NCBI GenBank assembly: GCA_032719365.1
Contig: CM064871.1
Span: forward strand, 27,253,566-27,317,565
Reading direction: 5' to 3'
Origin: Prinsepia uniflora
Taxonomy: Eukaryota; Streptophyta; Magnoliopsida; Rosales; Rosaceae
Length of the DNA: 64,000 nt
Positions 37,101 through 49,336 of this stretch are shown piece by piece. The position numbers were made by a program, and so were the translations under genes. The notes below the pieces were generated by a model. It had not been told where the DNA came from and made no database searches. It worked only from the letters and a program-made list of their open reading frames with translations. Within the stretch, counting starts at the first letter, position 1. Each line of letters begins with the position of its first letter.

Positions 37101-37955
37101 TTATTTTGACCTATGGTCAAGTCGATCGGGGCAGTTCCTTCGCAAATGTCCAAGTTTCCTACAAAAGTGACAAGTGGCAGTGCTGAGGCGACTTGTCCCA
37201 CCACGCCGCTTACTTGTCGACTGGGTTGAAGTTCCACCCGAATGAACGCCTACCGAGGATTGTGACACAAGAGTATGAAGGCTAACTCGCTTCGTTGTAT
37301 CCTGACTTATCTGTTCAGTATCCTGATGCTCTCGGCGTCGTCCAGAGCCCAAAGATTGTTCTGGCACAGGTAAAATAGTAGCCTCCACTCGGATAGCAAC
37401 ATCCGATAATTCCCTCAGGGTAGAATACGAGCCAACAGTTACAGCACCTCGTAACTCATTCCTCAATCCCTGCTCAAACCTTCGACACTTATCCTCCTCT
37501 GTAGCCACATACAGAGGAGCGAAACTAGATAAGTGCAAAAATTGCTGTTCATAATCGACCACTGACCGATTCCCTTGCTGCAATTGGAGAAACTCAACCT
37601 CCTTGGCGTTCCGAAATGAGCGAGGATAAAACTGATCCAGAAATCGCTCTCGGAATGCATCCCATGCCAAGGTACGGGCATCCCAGCCAGTCAACTGTAA
37701 ACTATGCCACCACCTGTAAGCATAGTCATCCAAAAGAAAAGTGGCTAAGGGTACCATGTCCTCCAGGGGACATATCATAACCTCAAAAATCCTTTCCAAT
37801 CGTGTAAGCCAATCTTCGGCACCATCCGGTCCCGAATCACCACGAAACACAGTGGCTCCCAACCGTCGAGCTCGCTCAATATCTGGGCCTTTACTAACAC
37901 TACTCTCGCCCCTCCCATCTTCAGACCGTGTACGGGAAGCACGACTCGGAGGCAT
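37101..37955 (-). CDS. gag: Intact gypsy gag with CCHC zinc knuckle (284 aa)
   Basis: This is a retrotransposon capsid/nucleocapsid protein, the structural protein of the cytoplasmic virus-like particle. The Retrotrans_gag core runs from about residue 50 to 160 (WLTRLERIFEVM, LATFLLDDYAYRWWHSLQ, AFRERFLDQFYPRSFRNAK, FLQLQQGNRSVVDYEQQF). A serine/threonine- and arginine-rich linker follows, then a complete zinc knuckle CHFCRKLGHLRRNC (CX2CX4HX4C) near residue 262. The ATG at 37955 is 30 nt downstream of the primer site and the frame closes at 37101 without interruption. It ends just after the knuckle with no protease fused, so it is a stand-alone gag. It is the only coding gene of the element and looks functional. 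Confidence 0.92.
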   Translation of the reverse strand: MPPSRASRTRSEDGRGESSVSKGPDIERARRLGATVFRGDSGPDGAEDWLTRLERIFEVMICPLEDMVPLATFLLDDYAYRWWHSLQLTGWDARTLAWDAFRERFLDQFYPRSFRNAKEVEFLQLQQGNRSVVDYEQQFLHLSSFAPLYVATEEDKCRRFEQGLRNELRGAVTVGSYSTLRELSDVAIRVEATILPVPEQSLGSGRRREHQDTEQISQDTTKRVSLHTLVSQSSVGVHSGGTSTQSTSKRRGGTSRLSTATCHFCRKLGHLRRNCPDRLDHRSK

Positions 37956-37984
37956 GACGTATCAACAGAAATCAAGAACCAAAT

Positions 37985-37996
37985 GCTCTGATACCA
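37985..37996 (-). promoter_or_regulatory. tRNA-Met-type primer-binding site of the gag-only element
   Basis: The minus strand reads TGGTATCAGAGC, three bases from the 5' LTR edge at 38000. Confidence 0.92.
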
Positions 37997-37999
37997 ATT

Positions 38000-40900
38000 T
38001 GACAGGACCCGTCCCAACTGGACGTCAACAACCGTGCCCGGTCCTGCTCCCGTCTGACAAGTCAACTAAAGGTCCGAAACTCCCCTTCAGTGCTTGCCAG
38101 ACAAGGGACGTTTGCGCGGATTTCTGCTGCTGTCACTGCCTCACGATCAGTCCCGAACGTCGTACCACGGCCTGGAGGGTCACAAAACAGAAAAGGTGTG
38201 AGTGGACAAAAATGACCTCTTATAAAAACATTTATCAAAATACATTCTTACCCTCCAGTTTTCACAAACTTGCATGCATATCGTAAAACATGAGTGACCG
38301 ATAAAATCAAAACATATTTTCCCATGGTCCATAAAACTCATGTTCACCAAATCAGTTTATGTTATAAAACATCAAATCCCGGCTCTCAGGCCAAAACATG
38401 TGAAAACATAATCACTGGCCACAAAGACCAAAAACCCGTACTCCATACCAGTACGTCATCACAAATAACATCAATCAGCACTAATCACAAGTGCACAATA
38501 CACATATCAATCCAATCAATCCGCACTACTCACAAGTGCACAATATCACAAATCACATCTGCACTACTCACAAGTGCACAATATCACAAATCACATATGC
38601 ACTACTCACAAGTGCTGCACTACTCACAAGTGCTGCACTACGCGTAGGCCAATATCCAGTCACTCTCTCGGGAATAAACACCTCTGGGCTCAACCTCCTC
38701 GGGCTCATTCACCTCTGGGCGAACACATCCCCAGGATCAGACACCTCCGAGTGGTACATCCAGGCTCAGTATCATCCGAGAAGCTGACTACCATAGGATC
38801 AACTCCCGATCCTACAATCACATCCCCCAAGCTCCGGTCGTCTGGGTAATCCCCCCAAGCACCGACCGTCTGGGAATATCACAATGAAAACCATCCCGGG
38901 AATTACATCCCAAAACATTTCAATCAAATCTTGACTTCCTACCAAGCCAAGATCATTCTCAACTGGGTCTCAAGCCCAAAATACCTTTTACACATATTTC
39001 ATTAAAATCACCTTTTAATTCAATAAAATATTCCGGAAATCATCATTGACTCACCAACCAAGTCAAAATATCATTTTAGAAATCCTTTAGACTCCGGGCC
39101 TAGCCCAAAACATCATTTGCACGTTCCTCGTAAAACGTGCCTGAAAGACTAATTAAAATAATCATAAAATCCCAATAAATCATTAATTTCACAATTTCAC
39201 AAATGAATCCAATTCCGAGTCAAAATCACTATTCATTTGGGTTCTCATGCCCAAAATAACATTATCACGCAAATCCATGCGTTGCAACCTCCGTTGCCAT
39301 TTTCACGTAAATCCACGAAATTGACCCTCGACTCATTCCCGAGTCACCACATCATTTTTCAATCCATGACTCAATAATCCGAGTCCAAACATTATTTTCA
39401 ATCAATTTCAACCCCGGACTCATAAGCCAAGTCCAAACATCATTTTCACCAAATTTCGTAATTTCTCGAAAATCGCCCAAAATAATAATATAATAATCAT
39501 AAAACCGAGAAATTACCGGATTGAAACCCAAATCATGCCCAAGCATATAAAATCATATAATAAGGCATTAGAAATCATATATGCATGCATCACGGTTAGA
39601 AAACAAAGTCCACTCACACACACCGTCCAAAACGGTCCGTTTCCGAGCTGCACGTTTTTCCGTAAAATCTGGAAATCACAACTCCTGTCCAAAATCATTA
39701 TAGAGGGTTACTAACATCTCAAAATACATCATATAATTTTCCCCAATTTTTCCGGGATTTAAATACGTATTTTTATCGTAATACAAAACTTCGGATACGC
39801 GGAACATTAACGAAACAATATCCGATTTCATCGAAATCAACGTCAAAATGTTTGTTACACTGAGAGGATTAAAAGTCATGTTGACCTCACCTTGAGACTA
39901 GGCCGGACGCGCCCCCACGCGCCACCGTGAGTGGCTGCGCGTGAAACCCACGCGCCAGCTACAGTGCTGTCTCCCTCACCCGTTTGTCTGTAAAACGGGC
40001 CGTTTAACCCGCGAGGCGACCCGGTTCGTTTTTTGTCAATTCGACATTGATTCCACCAATTGAACATTCAGTCAGTTTCGATTCAAGTCTAATTAGAGTT
40101 CTGTGGACTTAATTACAAGAAACATTACCTCTAACCTCACGATCACAGATGATCAATCGAAGGTCCTCCGGCCATTGTTCAACATTCCAAAACCTTCACC
40201 GTCACACGATTTCCCCAAATTGATTAATCCAGCAGCATCAAGGGACTCAGGTAAGCATTTTCCCCAACTCAATTGCATCCAATCACAGCTCAAACTCCAC
40301 GACTCAAGTTCGACATTCCTCACGGTTACCAAACCCGTTCAGAGTCAATTGGGCATCAATTCACCTCGTTTTTGATCTGGTTCCACTCGTATCAACCTCA
40401 GGAAGCTATTTCCAAGCTTCAAATCGATCATCACGGCTCAATTCATCCTAATCGAATTTCCCCCCTCAAAATTCGAAAATTCGAATTTCCAAATTCAGGC
40501 CCTCTCTCTATCCCTCGTGCTTCCTTGATGATTAAATCTCAACACCCTCTCAATTCCTCACACACTGGTTCAGAAATGGAAGGAAATGGTGGACAATTTC
40601 AGGCTCTCTCAATCTCTGCTTCTCAGTTGTGCACGGGTAAGAAATAGAACAAGATTAATGGAAATTAAAGGTTTAATTAATTACAATAATATTAAAACAT
40701 CATAATTAGGTCTCCCCAAAATCATGGATCCATGTTTTGTGCCTGATTTTAAGGGATGAGTGACACTTGTCACTCATCCAAGTGTGTCCAGTCACCGGGT
40801 ACTGTTCTTATTAAAATATTATTTTATTCCCGGTTCGTTCGGTTAATCGAGCCTGATTCCGTGACCATAACTTCGTCGTCGAATCTCCGATTTCGGCATG

Positions 40901-41289
40901 CCACCTGTCGTTGGATTCGTATCGACGAGACCTACGTAACGGTCCTTGGCCCTCGTCCATCGGACCTCCCGATCAAAAAGTCAACATTTGGCCCCTACTA
41001 TGCCAAATTACCAAAATACCCCTCAACTTCCGAACATCATAACTTTCTCCTCGAATGTCGGAATCGAACGTGCCACCTGTCTATGAACTCGTGACGTCCC
41101 GAACTACGTCACCGTCATCGGTCAAGGTCCGTTTGACCGCCCGAACTAAAAGTCAACATTTTGCCCACGCTAGGGGTAAAACGGTCATTTTGCACGTTTC
41201 GTCCGATTTCACTCAACTAATCCCCGATTAGTCATTCTAAGTTATGATTAATTAATATTCAATCCCGATATTCGGGACGGGTCATTACA
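38000..41289 (-). repeat. 5' LTR of the gag-only element (3290 bp)
   Basis: It aligns to the 3' LTR without gaps at a constant offset of 6201. Arms are at 38196-38207 and 39608-39619, the palindrome at 40754-40779 and the minisatellite at 38523-38641. The right edge TTACA is followed by the CCCTA duplication. 41290-41333 is leftover host sequence. Confidence 0.95.
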
Positions 41290-41333
41290 CCCTAGTACAC
41301 CCAATAGAGCCATTTGCTGTCCTAACGCAGTTG

Positions 41334-44300
41334 TGTAACAGCCCGTCCCGAGAGCCGGGATTATTCGTGTGATTAAGGTGGGATTAGTGAGGCTAATCGG
41401 TGGTTAGGCGGTCCCGATAGGTCCGTAAGCATAGAATGACGATTTTACCCCTAGTTCGGATAAAATGTTGACTTTTAGTTCGGGTGGTCAAGTGGGTATT
41501 GACCAGTGATCAGGACGTAGTTTAGGACGTCATGAATCCATAGGCAGGTGGTACGTCCGATTCCGACATCCAAGGAGGAAGTTGTGATGTTCGGAAGGTT
41601 GAGGGCATTATCGTAATTTTGGTAAAATAAGGGGAATAGTTGACTTTTTGGACGATCGGGTTTTGGTACGTTGACCGAGGATGGTTAGGTAGATCTCGTT
41701 GTCCTGAGTTCGATGACAGACGGCACGCATTCATCGGACTTACGATGTGCGAGTTACGGGTCAAGAAAGTTAGTGGCAAAACCGTAATTTTGAGTTAAAA
41801 GGAGGGGCAGTTTGGTCTTTTGTGCTCTGGAAATTGTGCAGAGATAGGGCAAATGGACGGCTGGGATTGAGCCACTGGGGAGAGAATGGAGATGATGGTG
41901 ACACGTGCTAAATGTGTAGTGGGTTCTGTGGGGTTCTCGTATGTGCACGGTCCAAATAATTGGGGTGCAACCGTGCAGTGTTTGTGGGTGTTCTTCGATC
42001 CAGAGTGAGGCAGTGAGGAAAATTGAAGGGTGCTCGTGTGTGCTGATGAGTTGTGAGTGTGTGAGGGTGATTGCAGAGTGAGAGGGAGCTAGTGAGCTTG
42101 TTGAGAGGTGCAGCGGGTGTGTGTGTGTGAGAGATGTGGGTCACGGGAAATCCAGAGAAAACAGGGAGGAGGTGAGAGCTTGTGGTGGTGCGGTGGCCGT
42201 GGACGGTGCAAGTGAACTCGAGAGGAGGTTGAGACGGTTTTGAGGACCCCAGGGAACGCGGAGGCGAGCACGGCGGTGGACGATTTCAGGTAATCCCTCA
42301 TCCCTGTGTATATGCTCTGTTTTGGCCGTGAACTTCAAATCGGAAGTTGTGGCTTGAGAGGTAGAATCGAAGAGTCTAGGGGAGTCTAGGGAGTTCAGTT
42401 GAGTCCAGGGTGTCTTTTGATTGTGCTGCCGTGACGGGATGTGCACGGTGGGGGTTAACACGACGGCGGGTACTCTGTGTGCTCTGTTTTACCGTCGATG
42501 TTCGAGCCGGAAGTCATGAAGTTCGGGACTGAGTCGAAGGTTAAGGTGAGTTGGGATAGGTTCAAGATGGTCCTAGGAAGAGTTTGGGATGGCCACCGTG
42601 ATGGGAGGTGACCTGGGTGGCCGGGAAGGAAAATAGGGGAGTTCGGACCGTCTGGTTTCGAGTTTGAGTCGACGGTGTAAGGGCCGTGTCGAGGTCTAAG
42701 GAGGATGGGGATGGATAGAGTAGGTCTGGACGAAGCTGTGGGTGAAAAGATGGGTCGAATTGGTGGCCGGACAGCGGAGATCAGTTCTCGCCGGTTCAGT
42801 CTGCGGCGACTGGTTCAGCACAGTAGACTCGAGGTTGAAGACGTACTGTAGCTGGCGCGTGAGGCCCACGCGCAGCCACTTTGGGCGGCGCATGGGGCAT
42901 TTTTCGGCGAACCTTCCAACATGGTTTTTGGTCTAGGTGTTATAACGAGTCTAATGGAAGTGGTTTCGGGTTAATCGGACTCGAATCGAAGTAGTTCCGC
43001 GAGGGTGAAGGCTTAGGGTCTCGGTTTATTATGTTTAGGATTCGGGGAATTTTAGGGAAAATTAGGTGAACCTTCGTGGACGTGTTAGTGACGTACTTTG
43101 GTGGTTATTGACAGGATCGGGATTTCCCGAGGAAGCCGAGGAACGTGCTGGACGTTCAGGACGCGATTGAGGGCGCGGTACTGTGAGTGGACCTTTTCCT
43201 TAAACCCGAGCATGCATAACTGTTTTCTATACCTATTTATTGGTTTTATATGTGATTTCATGATTATTGAAAATGCTATGTTCGTTTTACGTATTTGCAC
43301 GGTTTTCGAGAAAAGACGGTTTTCAGCACGTTTTAAGAGGAAATGGTGATTTTTGGAATATAAAGCTATGATTTGGGGTTTTCAAACGATAAGTGATTTT
43401 AATGATAAGAAATGGATTTAAGACATGATTTGAAAATCGAGGTTTTCGGTTTTAGAATCGGATTTCGAGAATCGAGATTCAGTTTTAAAGTTGGAAAGTG
43501 GATTTCCGGATTTGGGTTCGGAATGACGGTTCTGGATGCCGGAAGGGCATCAGACCAGTGATTTCGGATTCGGGTTTGGATGTGGATTTAGAAATGATTT
43601 TCAAACGGTTTTGGATTGGATTTGCTGGATCTGGTTATTGGGTTTAAAGACCCGGATATTGTGATTGACGGGGGACGGGCCCAGATTGGGTTTAAAGACC
43701 CGGATTGAGTTTAAAGACTCGGGAGTTTAAAGACTCGGATATATTGATATTTTCCCCCGTAGGCCTATGGAGTTTAAAGACTCGGGAGTTTAAAGACTCG
43801 GATAGGTCCAGTAGGTTTGATCGGAAAATGATGATTTGACGTTCATGGTTTATGATATGGTTTTATGATGCATATGCTATGACTTCTATAACTGTTTTAT
43901 AGTGTTTCTGTTTCTTATGATGTTTTATGGTGATTGATTCATAACTGTTTAGATAACTGGGTTATGCATGTGGTTTTCAAAACGGAGGGTAAAACTCGGT
44001 TTCCTTATAAAATGGTTCCAAAACTTTCTTTTATTCTGGTCCACTCACACTTTCTATTTTAAATTGCCCTCCAGGTCGTGGAGCTAGCGCGGGGTCTTGA
44101 CGTCGAGGTAGTGTCCAAGGCATAGAAGTGACGAGAGGGATCCTAGAGTGTTTAAGTTTTCTTCCGCATGCGTGTAATTATCATCGGTTTTTATTTCTTT
44201 GTAATTCGTACTATGCTCTGTAAAACTTTAACTTCGGAATTTATTGAGTGCTTTCTCCTGCGTCTGACTGTTTTTATATCGGGGTGTCAGACGGGAGCAG

Positions 44301-44344
44301 GATTTACCTCGGGTTTCGGGGTGAAACCGGGGTGGGTCCTGAGA
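41334..44344 (+). mobile_element. Solo gypsy LTR (3011 bp)
   Basis: It starts TGTAACAGCCCGTCCCGAG and ends GGGTCCTGAGA, the last bases having drifted from TGACA. The flanks AGTTG (41329-41333) and ACTTG (44345-44349) are a 5-bp duplication with one mismatch. It is closely related to the LTR at 18722-21784. Arms are at 43182-43193 and 44038-44049 (perfect 12 nt), with a donor-like site at 43183, an acceptor-like CAG ending at 44074 and a minisatellite at 43630-43805. Confidence 0.9.
43630..43805 (+). repeat. LTR minisatellite (tttaaagacycgg)
   Basis: About seven copies of the gtttaaagac-cgg core in the same LTR position as the array at 21001-21222, with a different copy number and spacing. 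Confidence 0.83.
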
Positions 44345-44938
44345 ACTTGGACGTCAAATTCTAGTAAACCACTGCCCAAGGACCAGCAGCAAGCTTTGCC
44401 TGATCGACCTAGAACTAGCACAAGTCAATGAGATTGATTTAAGATAAGTTATAATATCCTTGCGAGCGTAAAATGTCGTGAGAAGCAATAGAGTGGAAAG
44501 CAAGGGTCGATTCCTCAGGGACTTGGACAATGGTTACAAGGATGACTAAGACTCTTAACTGAGTGGAAAAACAAAAACAAGAAACGATGAAGTAGAACAC
44601 AAGGGGGGATGGGTTGTAGAAACTGGTGGTGCAAGTAATGAAAAAAAGTAAGATTGACTAACTAATACGGGGTCTAGTTGATTTTAGAAAGAGAATTACG
44701 TCTGACTTTCCATCCTAACCATTTCGTCTAGTTTTTGCTACTTGTATTAAACTATTTTGAATGTATGAGCCTAATGCCCATGTAGGAACCCTGATGTTGA
44801 GCACCCTACACATTTATCCCTCCTGACATTGCATACCCTAGGCATGATGTTTCCATTAGGATGTCTACTTGATTTTAACAATTAAATGCATTATCAATGA
44901 AAGAGATTTCATGACACGCACTACCCTATGAAACTTAA

Positions 44939-47900
44939 TGTAACGACCAGTCCCTGAAATCGGGATTCAATTAGTGGTTAATGACGGATTAGTTACGTTA
45001 ATCGGTGATTAGTTGGGTGATTTCGGACGGACGGTGCGAAATGACGATTTTGCCCCTATAATGGGTAAAAAGGTTGACTTTTAGGTCGGGCGGTCAAATG
45101 GCTTTTGACCGATGACTGTGACGTAGTTCGGGACGTCACGAGTTCATAGACAGGTAGCACGTCAGATTCCGACATTCGAGGAAGAAGTTATGATGTTCGG
45201 AAGTTCGAGGGTATTTTGGTGATTTGGTTGAAAAAGGGCAAACGGTTGACTTTTCATACCACATGTCTTTTTCACGTAATTTGAGGATCATTAGGTAGGT
45301 CTTGATTCCCTGAATACACGACAGGCAACATGCGTCAATTGGACTTCGAACGACTCGAGTACGGGTCTAGGAACATGAGGGGCAAAATGGTAATTTGTGA
45401 AGGCAGGGGCATTTTGGTCATTTATTGCATTGGAATATGTGCCCAGTTAGAATTGGACATTTCGCTTGCCTTGGAAGTTGTGTCCACAGGATTTTGGACA
45501 CCTAGCTTGTCCTGGATGGTTGTAGAACCCTCTCACAGTCTTTCACAATTGTCACTTGGTTTTAATCCTGGTGTTGCACGATGTTGGAGAACAGAGTGTT
45601 GTGAGTCACTCAGAAATCCAATTCTCTTAATCTTCATCAACTGCCTCAGACCTAGGAGTGGAACAGAGAGAGGGGACGATGAGGCGGTCGTGATGGAGGT
45701 GCTACCACGAGAACCGTCGTGGACGGTGGTCCTGAACGACAACTCGTGAAGTGCCCTATTATTCATTCAATGGAAATTGGTATTATGAGGCTTGATGAGC
45801 AAATTTGGTGGCTAGGATGAGGTCCAGGAGTCTGCTAGGAGGTGTTTAAACTTTGGGTGGAGGTTTGCCGTGAACTGGTGGCCGGCAAACCGACACGGTA
45901 AGTTTTGGTTTAAATTTTGAATACGGGTTTTTAGGCTTTGTCGATAACTGCTAATGATCGGAACGTGGTATTGGAGGGTAAACAAGTCGATTGGGACTAA
46001 ATTTGAGGCTGGAGGAGGTTAGAAACCGTGGATGGACATGGGTATAGAGCATGGTTTTAATCTTGAATCGGGAAGGTAATATTCAGGACCTAAATTCTTG
46101 TTTTTATTAGTTAGATCGATTATGCTAGATGGGACGAAGCTAATGGGTTAAATAGAAGTGAAAATAATGGAATAATGAGTGAAAATCGGTCGAGCCGGTT
46201 TGAGTTGCAGAGGCCGGTCTGAACTCGGCCTGACCAAGGTAGACGATGATGAACAGTGTAGGCGCGTGAGGGCTCATGGGGCCCCTTTTGGGGAAGTTTT
46301 CAACACGATTTTTAAAGTATTTGATGTAACGAACATTTTGGGATTGGTTTTGAGTCGATCGAACATCGTCTCGATATGTTTCGAGATGTCCGAAGGTTTT
46401 AGGATAAGTTTAAAAATAGTTAAAAATTCGGGGAAAATTACGGGGTTTGAATAGAAGCTTAATGAAGTAGTTAGTGACCTTATTATGGGATTTAGACAGG
46501 TTCGGGAAAGCCGGTGATAGTGGATTAGCCGGGAAAGCGTAATTGCATGCGTATCGAGGTGGCGACGCGAATAGTCTGTGAGTGGACTTTGTTTTCTAAC
46601 TTATGATGCATGCATAAATGTTTTTATATGTTTTCTATACGTAATTTCTATGTTTATGATGTGATCTTGATGATTTAAAATTTTGCACGTATTTCGTGAT
46701 ATTTACATAATTGCACGTTTTACGAGATTATGGTTTCATGCTATGATTTGAGAATAGTTTCGATACTATGCTTTTGGAGCTGGAAATATGATTTGATTTC
46801 AATGCTTATAATGGATTTTGGAAAGTGATTTCGTTAAACGAGATTTCGGATTTTGGAATTGGATTTTGAAAATATGATTCGGGATTCGGTTTTAGAGCGT
46901 GGAAAGTGGATTTCTGGATTTGGGTTCGAAATGATGATTCCGGATGCCGTCTACCGAATGATGATTTCGGATTCGGATTTGGAAATGGATTATGGATATC
47001 ATTTCCAGATTCTGGATTTGGATTTGGATTTGGATTCGGAATGATGATTTCGGATTGGGCTTGGGATTCGAAACGGTGATTTCGAATTTGGATTGGACAT
47101 GGATTTGGAAATGATTTTAAAATGGTTTTGGATTGGATTTGCTGGATCTGGTTATTGGGTTTAAAGACCCGGATATGATTATGACGGAGGCGGGCCCGGA
47201 TTGGGTTTAAAGATCCGGATTGAGTATAAAGACTCGGGAGTTTAAAGACTCAGATATTGTGATTTCCCTCGTAGGCCTATTGAGTTTAAAGACTCAAATT
47301 ATATTGAGGCCTGGATTGAGTTTATTGAGTTTAAAGACTCAGATAGATCCAGCAGGTTCGATTGATTGCAATGGATTTCAAATGGCTTTCAAATGTGTTT
47401 TGGATTTCAATGATAACCTGATGGTTTTCAATAATGATGTTTTTCACAAATGGTTTTCAGATGTTTTGGGTTATGCCCTGGATGATATGGATTTTGATGG
47501 TTTTGGGCTGAGGCCCGGGATTTGAGGAAATGAAATTATTTCTGGCTTTTGGTTTCATAAATTGTTATATTAGCTTGAATATGAAATGGTTTATGAAACA
47601 GCTTTTATATGCATGTATTGGTTTTTAAATGGAGAGTATAAATGTCTTTGCTTATGAAATGTTTTATGAACTTATTATTTATTTTTGTCCACTCACAGTC
47701 TTTATGTTTTCGATACCCTCTAGGTTTGGTGTGGTGCGAGCTGTTGTCAGAGAGACGGAGACATCACATACGCGATCCACAGTAGGTTCTGCATACTCTG
47801 GGAAGTCCGGAAGTTTTTAGACGGTTCTCTTGGGAATCCCTTGTCCGACTTACGTGTTACATGGAGGTTGGACGACGGTTTAGCCTCCATGTCGCATGTA

Positions 47901-47959
47901 AGTTAGACAGGAGCATGGCTTATCCCTTAATCCTGGGGGATTGGGGGTAGGTTGTGTCA
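44939..47959 (+). mobile_element. Solo gypsy LTR nested in the Athila LTR (3021 bp)
   Basis: It starts TGTAACGACCAGTCCCTG and ends GGTTGTGTCA, and is flanked by the perfect 5-bp duplication CTTAA (44934-44938 and 47960-47964). Arms are at 46576-46587 and 47687-47698 (perfect 12 nt), with a donor-like site at 46578 and an acceptor-like TAG ending at 47723. A minisatellite lies at 47155-47345. An open frame at 45330-45749 is GC-driven and has no recognisable domain. Confidence 0.93.
47155..47345 (+). repeat. LTR minisatellite (tttaaagacycgg), short form
   Basis: About six degenerate copies of the gagtttaaagactc core in the position equivalent to the arrays at 21001 and 43630. Confidence 0.78.
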
Positions 47960-49316
47960 CTTAAGTAGGCCAAGGGGTCATGGATTGGATTACAGGTAAT
48001 ATGTAAAGTCACTACCTTTGGCCTAACAACTAACATGCGGGTGATCAGTCAACATGAAGTTATTCACCATTAATTGAAAGCATCAAGTAACCACTCAACA
48101 ACAATCAATTACATAATCTTAGTAATCACAATCATGTCCAAACATTCAAAATATAATCAATCCATGAACCATCACATCACTCGACTATCATAGTCAAGGC
48201 TTCAAGCAGCTGTAGTTCAAGAGTGACTATTCACTCATCGTAACAAGAAACAAGTACATAACAAACATAGATAGCATAAGAAAGTAAGGGACTAGAGTTT
48301 AGGAAACAATTGAAAAGGCAATGAAGGCCAGTTGAGAACACGAGCAGGTCTTCTTTTCTGAGCAACATGACCAATTCTTGAATCCCAACTCGAGACAAGG
48401 CTCCAAACTTGGCTTCCCTTCCCTTCGGGTCTCGAGGAATTCCTCTAAAGTTTTGGGGCCAAAAACGGCGAATGCAGTCTTTTGAGGCACAATATATAGG
48501 AGACACTTTCCTAGGGTTTAGAGAAGTGATCTAAAGAGCAATCCCGAGCTAAACAGACTAGGAGACCCAGTCACATCCAAACTAGGGAAAACAGCGGCCA
48601 AAATAGAAAGGTGACCAACTTAATTGAGCGACAATTTTGGAATCTTGTGCGTTGTCTTGAAGCTTTCAACCCTTATTCTTAGTCAAACTAGGAAGGAATC
48701 CTATAGATAATATCCCAAATAACTCGGTTTAACACCTATTTCCAGCTGGATTTCAAATCATACTCATATGTTGTCCAATAGGGAGTCGATGATTCGGCCA
48801 AGAAAGAAGGAAACCCTTCTTGGTTATTGTTTAACACTTGTAATAATAAGGCTAGGACACTTCGAATTCATCTAGGCAGTCGAATCATGCCTTAGGCCTT
48901 GGGAACTTAGTGGAATAGTCCTAGGCCCATGAACACACCTGTAATGGGTCTTGAGATAAGTGATAATCCAAGGTCCTTAGAATTGAGCACAGGTAATGCG
49001 CTTGGAAAGAGTGACCCAAAGTGATCTATCGCAAGTCTGTGGGCTATCCCGAGAGGTTTCCCAAGGAGTGTCGACCGGTGTGTCCAACGAAGTGTAAGGT
49101 TAGGCTCGATCGGAAAGGCTCCAATCCTCGATTGGACTTGCGGATCAAATATGGACCAAATCTAGGAGCCTTTTTCAAGCATTAGCTCCACATTCCGAAT
49201 CTGCTTAATCTCACAAAATACATCACTTTCTCCTATGGATTATACAATTAATCTCCCAAAGATAAGATAAAAGGGAAAAGAACAACATCAAATTATGCAT
49301 ATTTAAGAGCCTATCA

Positions 49317-49336
49317 AATACCCCCAAACTTACCTT
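49317..49336 (-). promoter_or_regulatory. Polypurine tract of the Athila-type element
   Basis: The minus strand reads GGTAAGTTTGGGGGTATT directly before the LTR start TGATAGG. This G-rich primer for plus-strand synthesis sets the direction of the element. The next 570 bp (49337-49906) is untranslated 3' sequence without recognisable genes. Confidence 0.7.

Larger units (their letters stand above)
31799..41289 (-). mobile_element. Complete gag-only (non-autonomous) gypsy LTR retrotransposon, 9.5 kb
   Basis: Two equal-length LTRs (31799-35088 and 38000-41289, 3290 bp each) flank a 2911-bp internal region, and the perfect duplication CCCTA lies on both sides (31794-31798 and 41290-41294). The primer site, polypurine tract and an intact gag are present; protease, RT, RNase H and integrase are absent. 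By eye I count about 35 substitutions and no indels between the LTRs, about 1.1%, mostly transitions. This layout matches plant elements described as TR-GAG, though with much longer LTRs. Mobilisation would need enzymes from an autonomous relative, plausibly of the lineage at 1-5582. Confidence 0.95.
44435..49316 (-). repeat. 3' LTR of an Athila-type element, interrupted by a solo LTR
   Basis: On the minus strand it begins TGATAGGCTCTTAAATATGC at 49316, immediately after a polypurine-like GGTAAGTTTGGGGGTATT, and ends near 44435 with TTAAATCA. The last 150 bp contains the 'cctgaggaatcgaccctt' and 'cgctcgcaagg' words typical of Athila/Tat LTR ends. Without the nested LTR (44939-47959 plus 5 bp) it is about 1.85 kb. 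The left boundary is approximate. 44345-44434 to its left is unassigned flank. Confidence 0.68.

Noticed and set aside
32093..38849. Plus-strand frames (such as 38294-38647) that recur almost unchanged in two places
   Set aside because: They are conserved only because the two LTRs are about 99% identical. They run antisense to the element and across its minisatellite, and have no domains.
45330..45749. A 139-codon plus-strand frame
   Set aside because: It lies wholly within a solo LTR bounded by CTTAA, has no homologous frame in sister LTRs and no family features.
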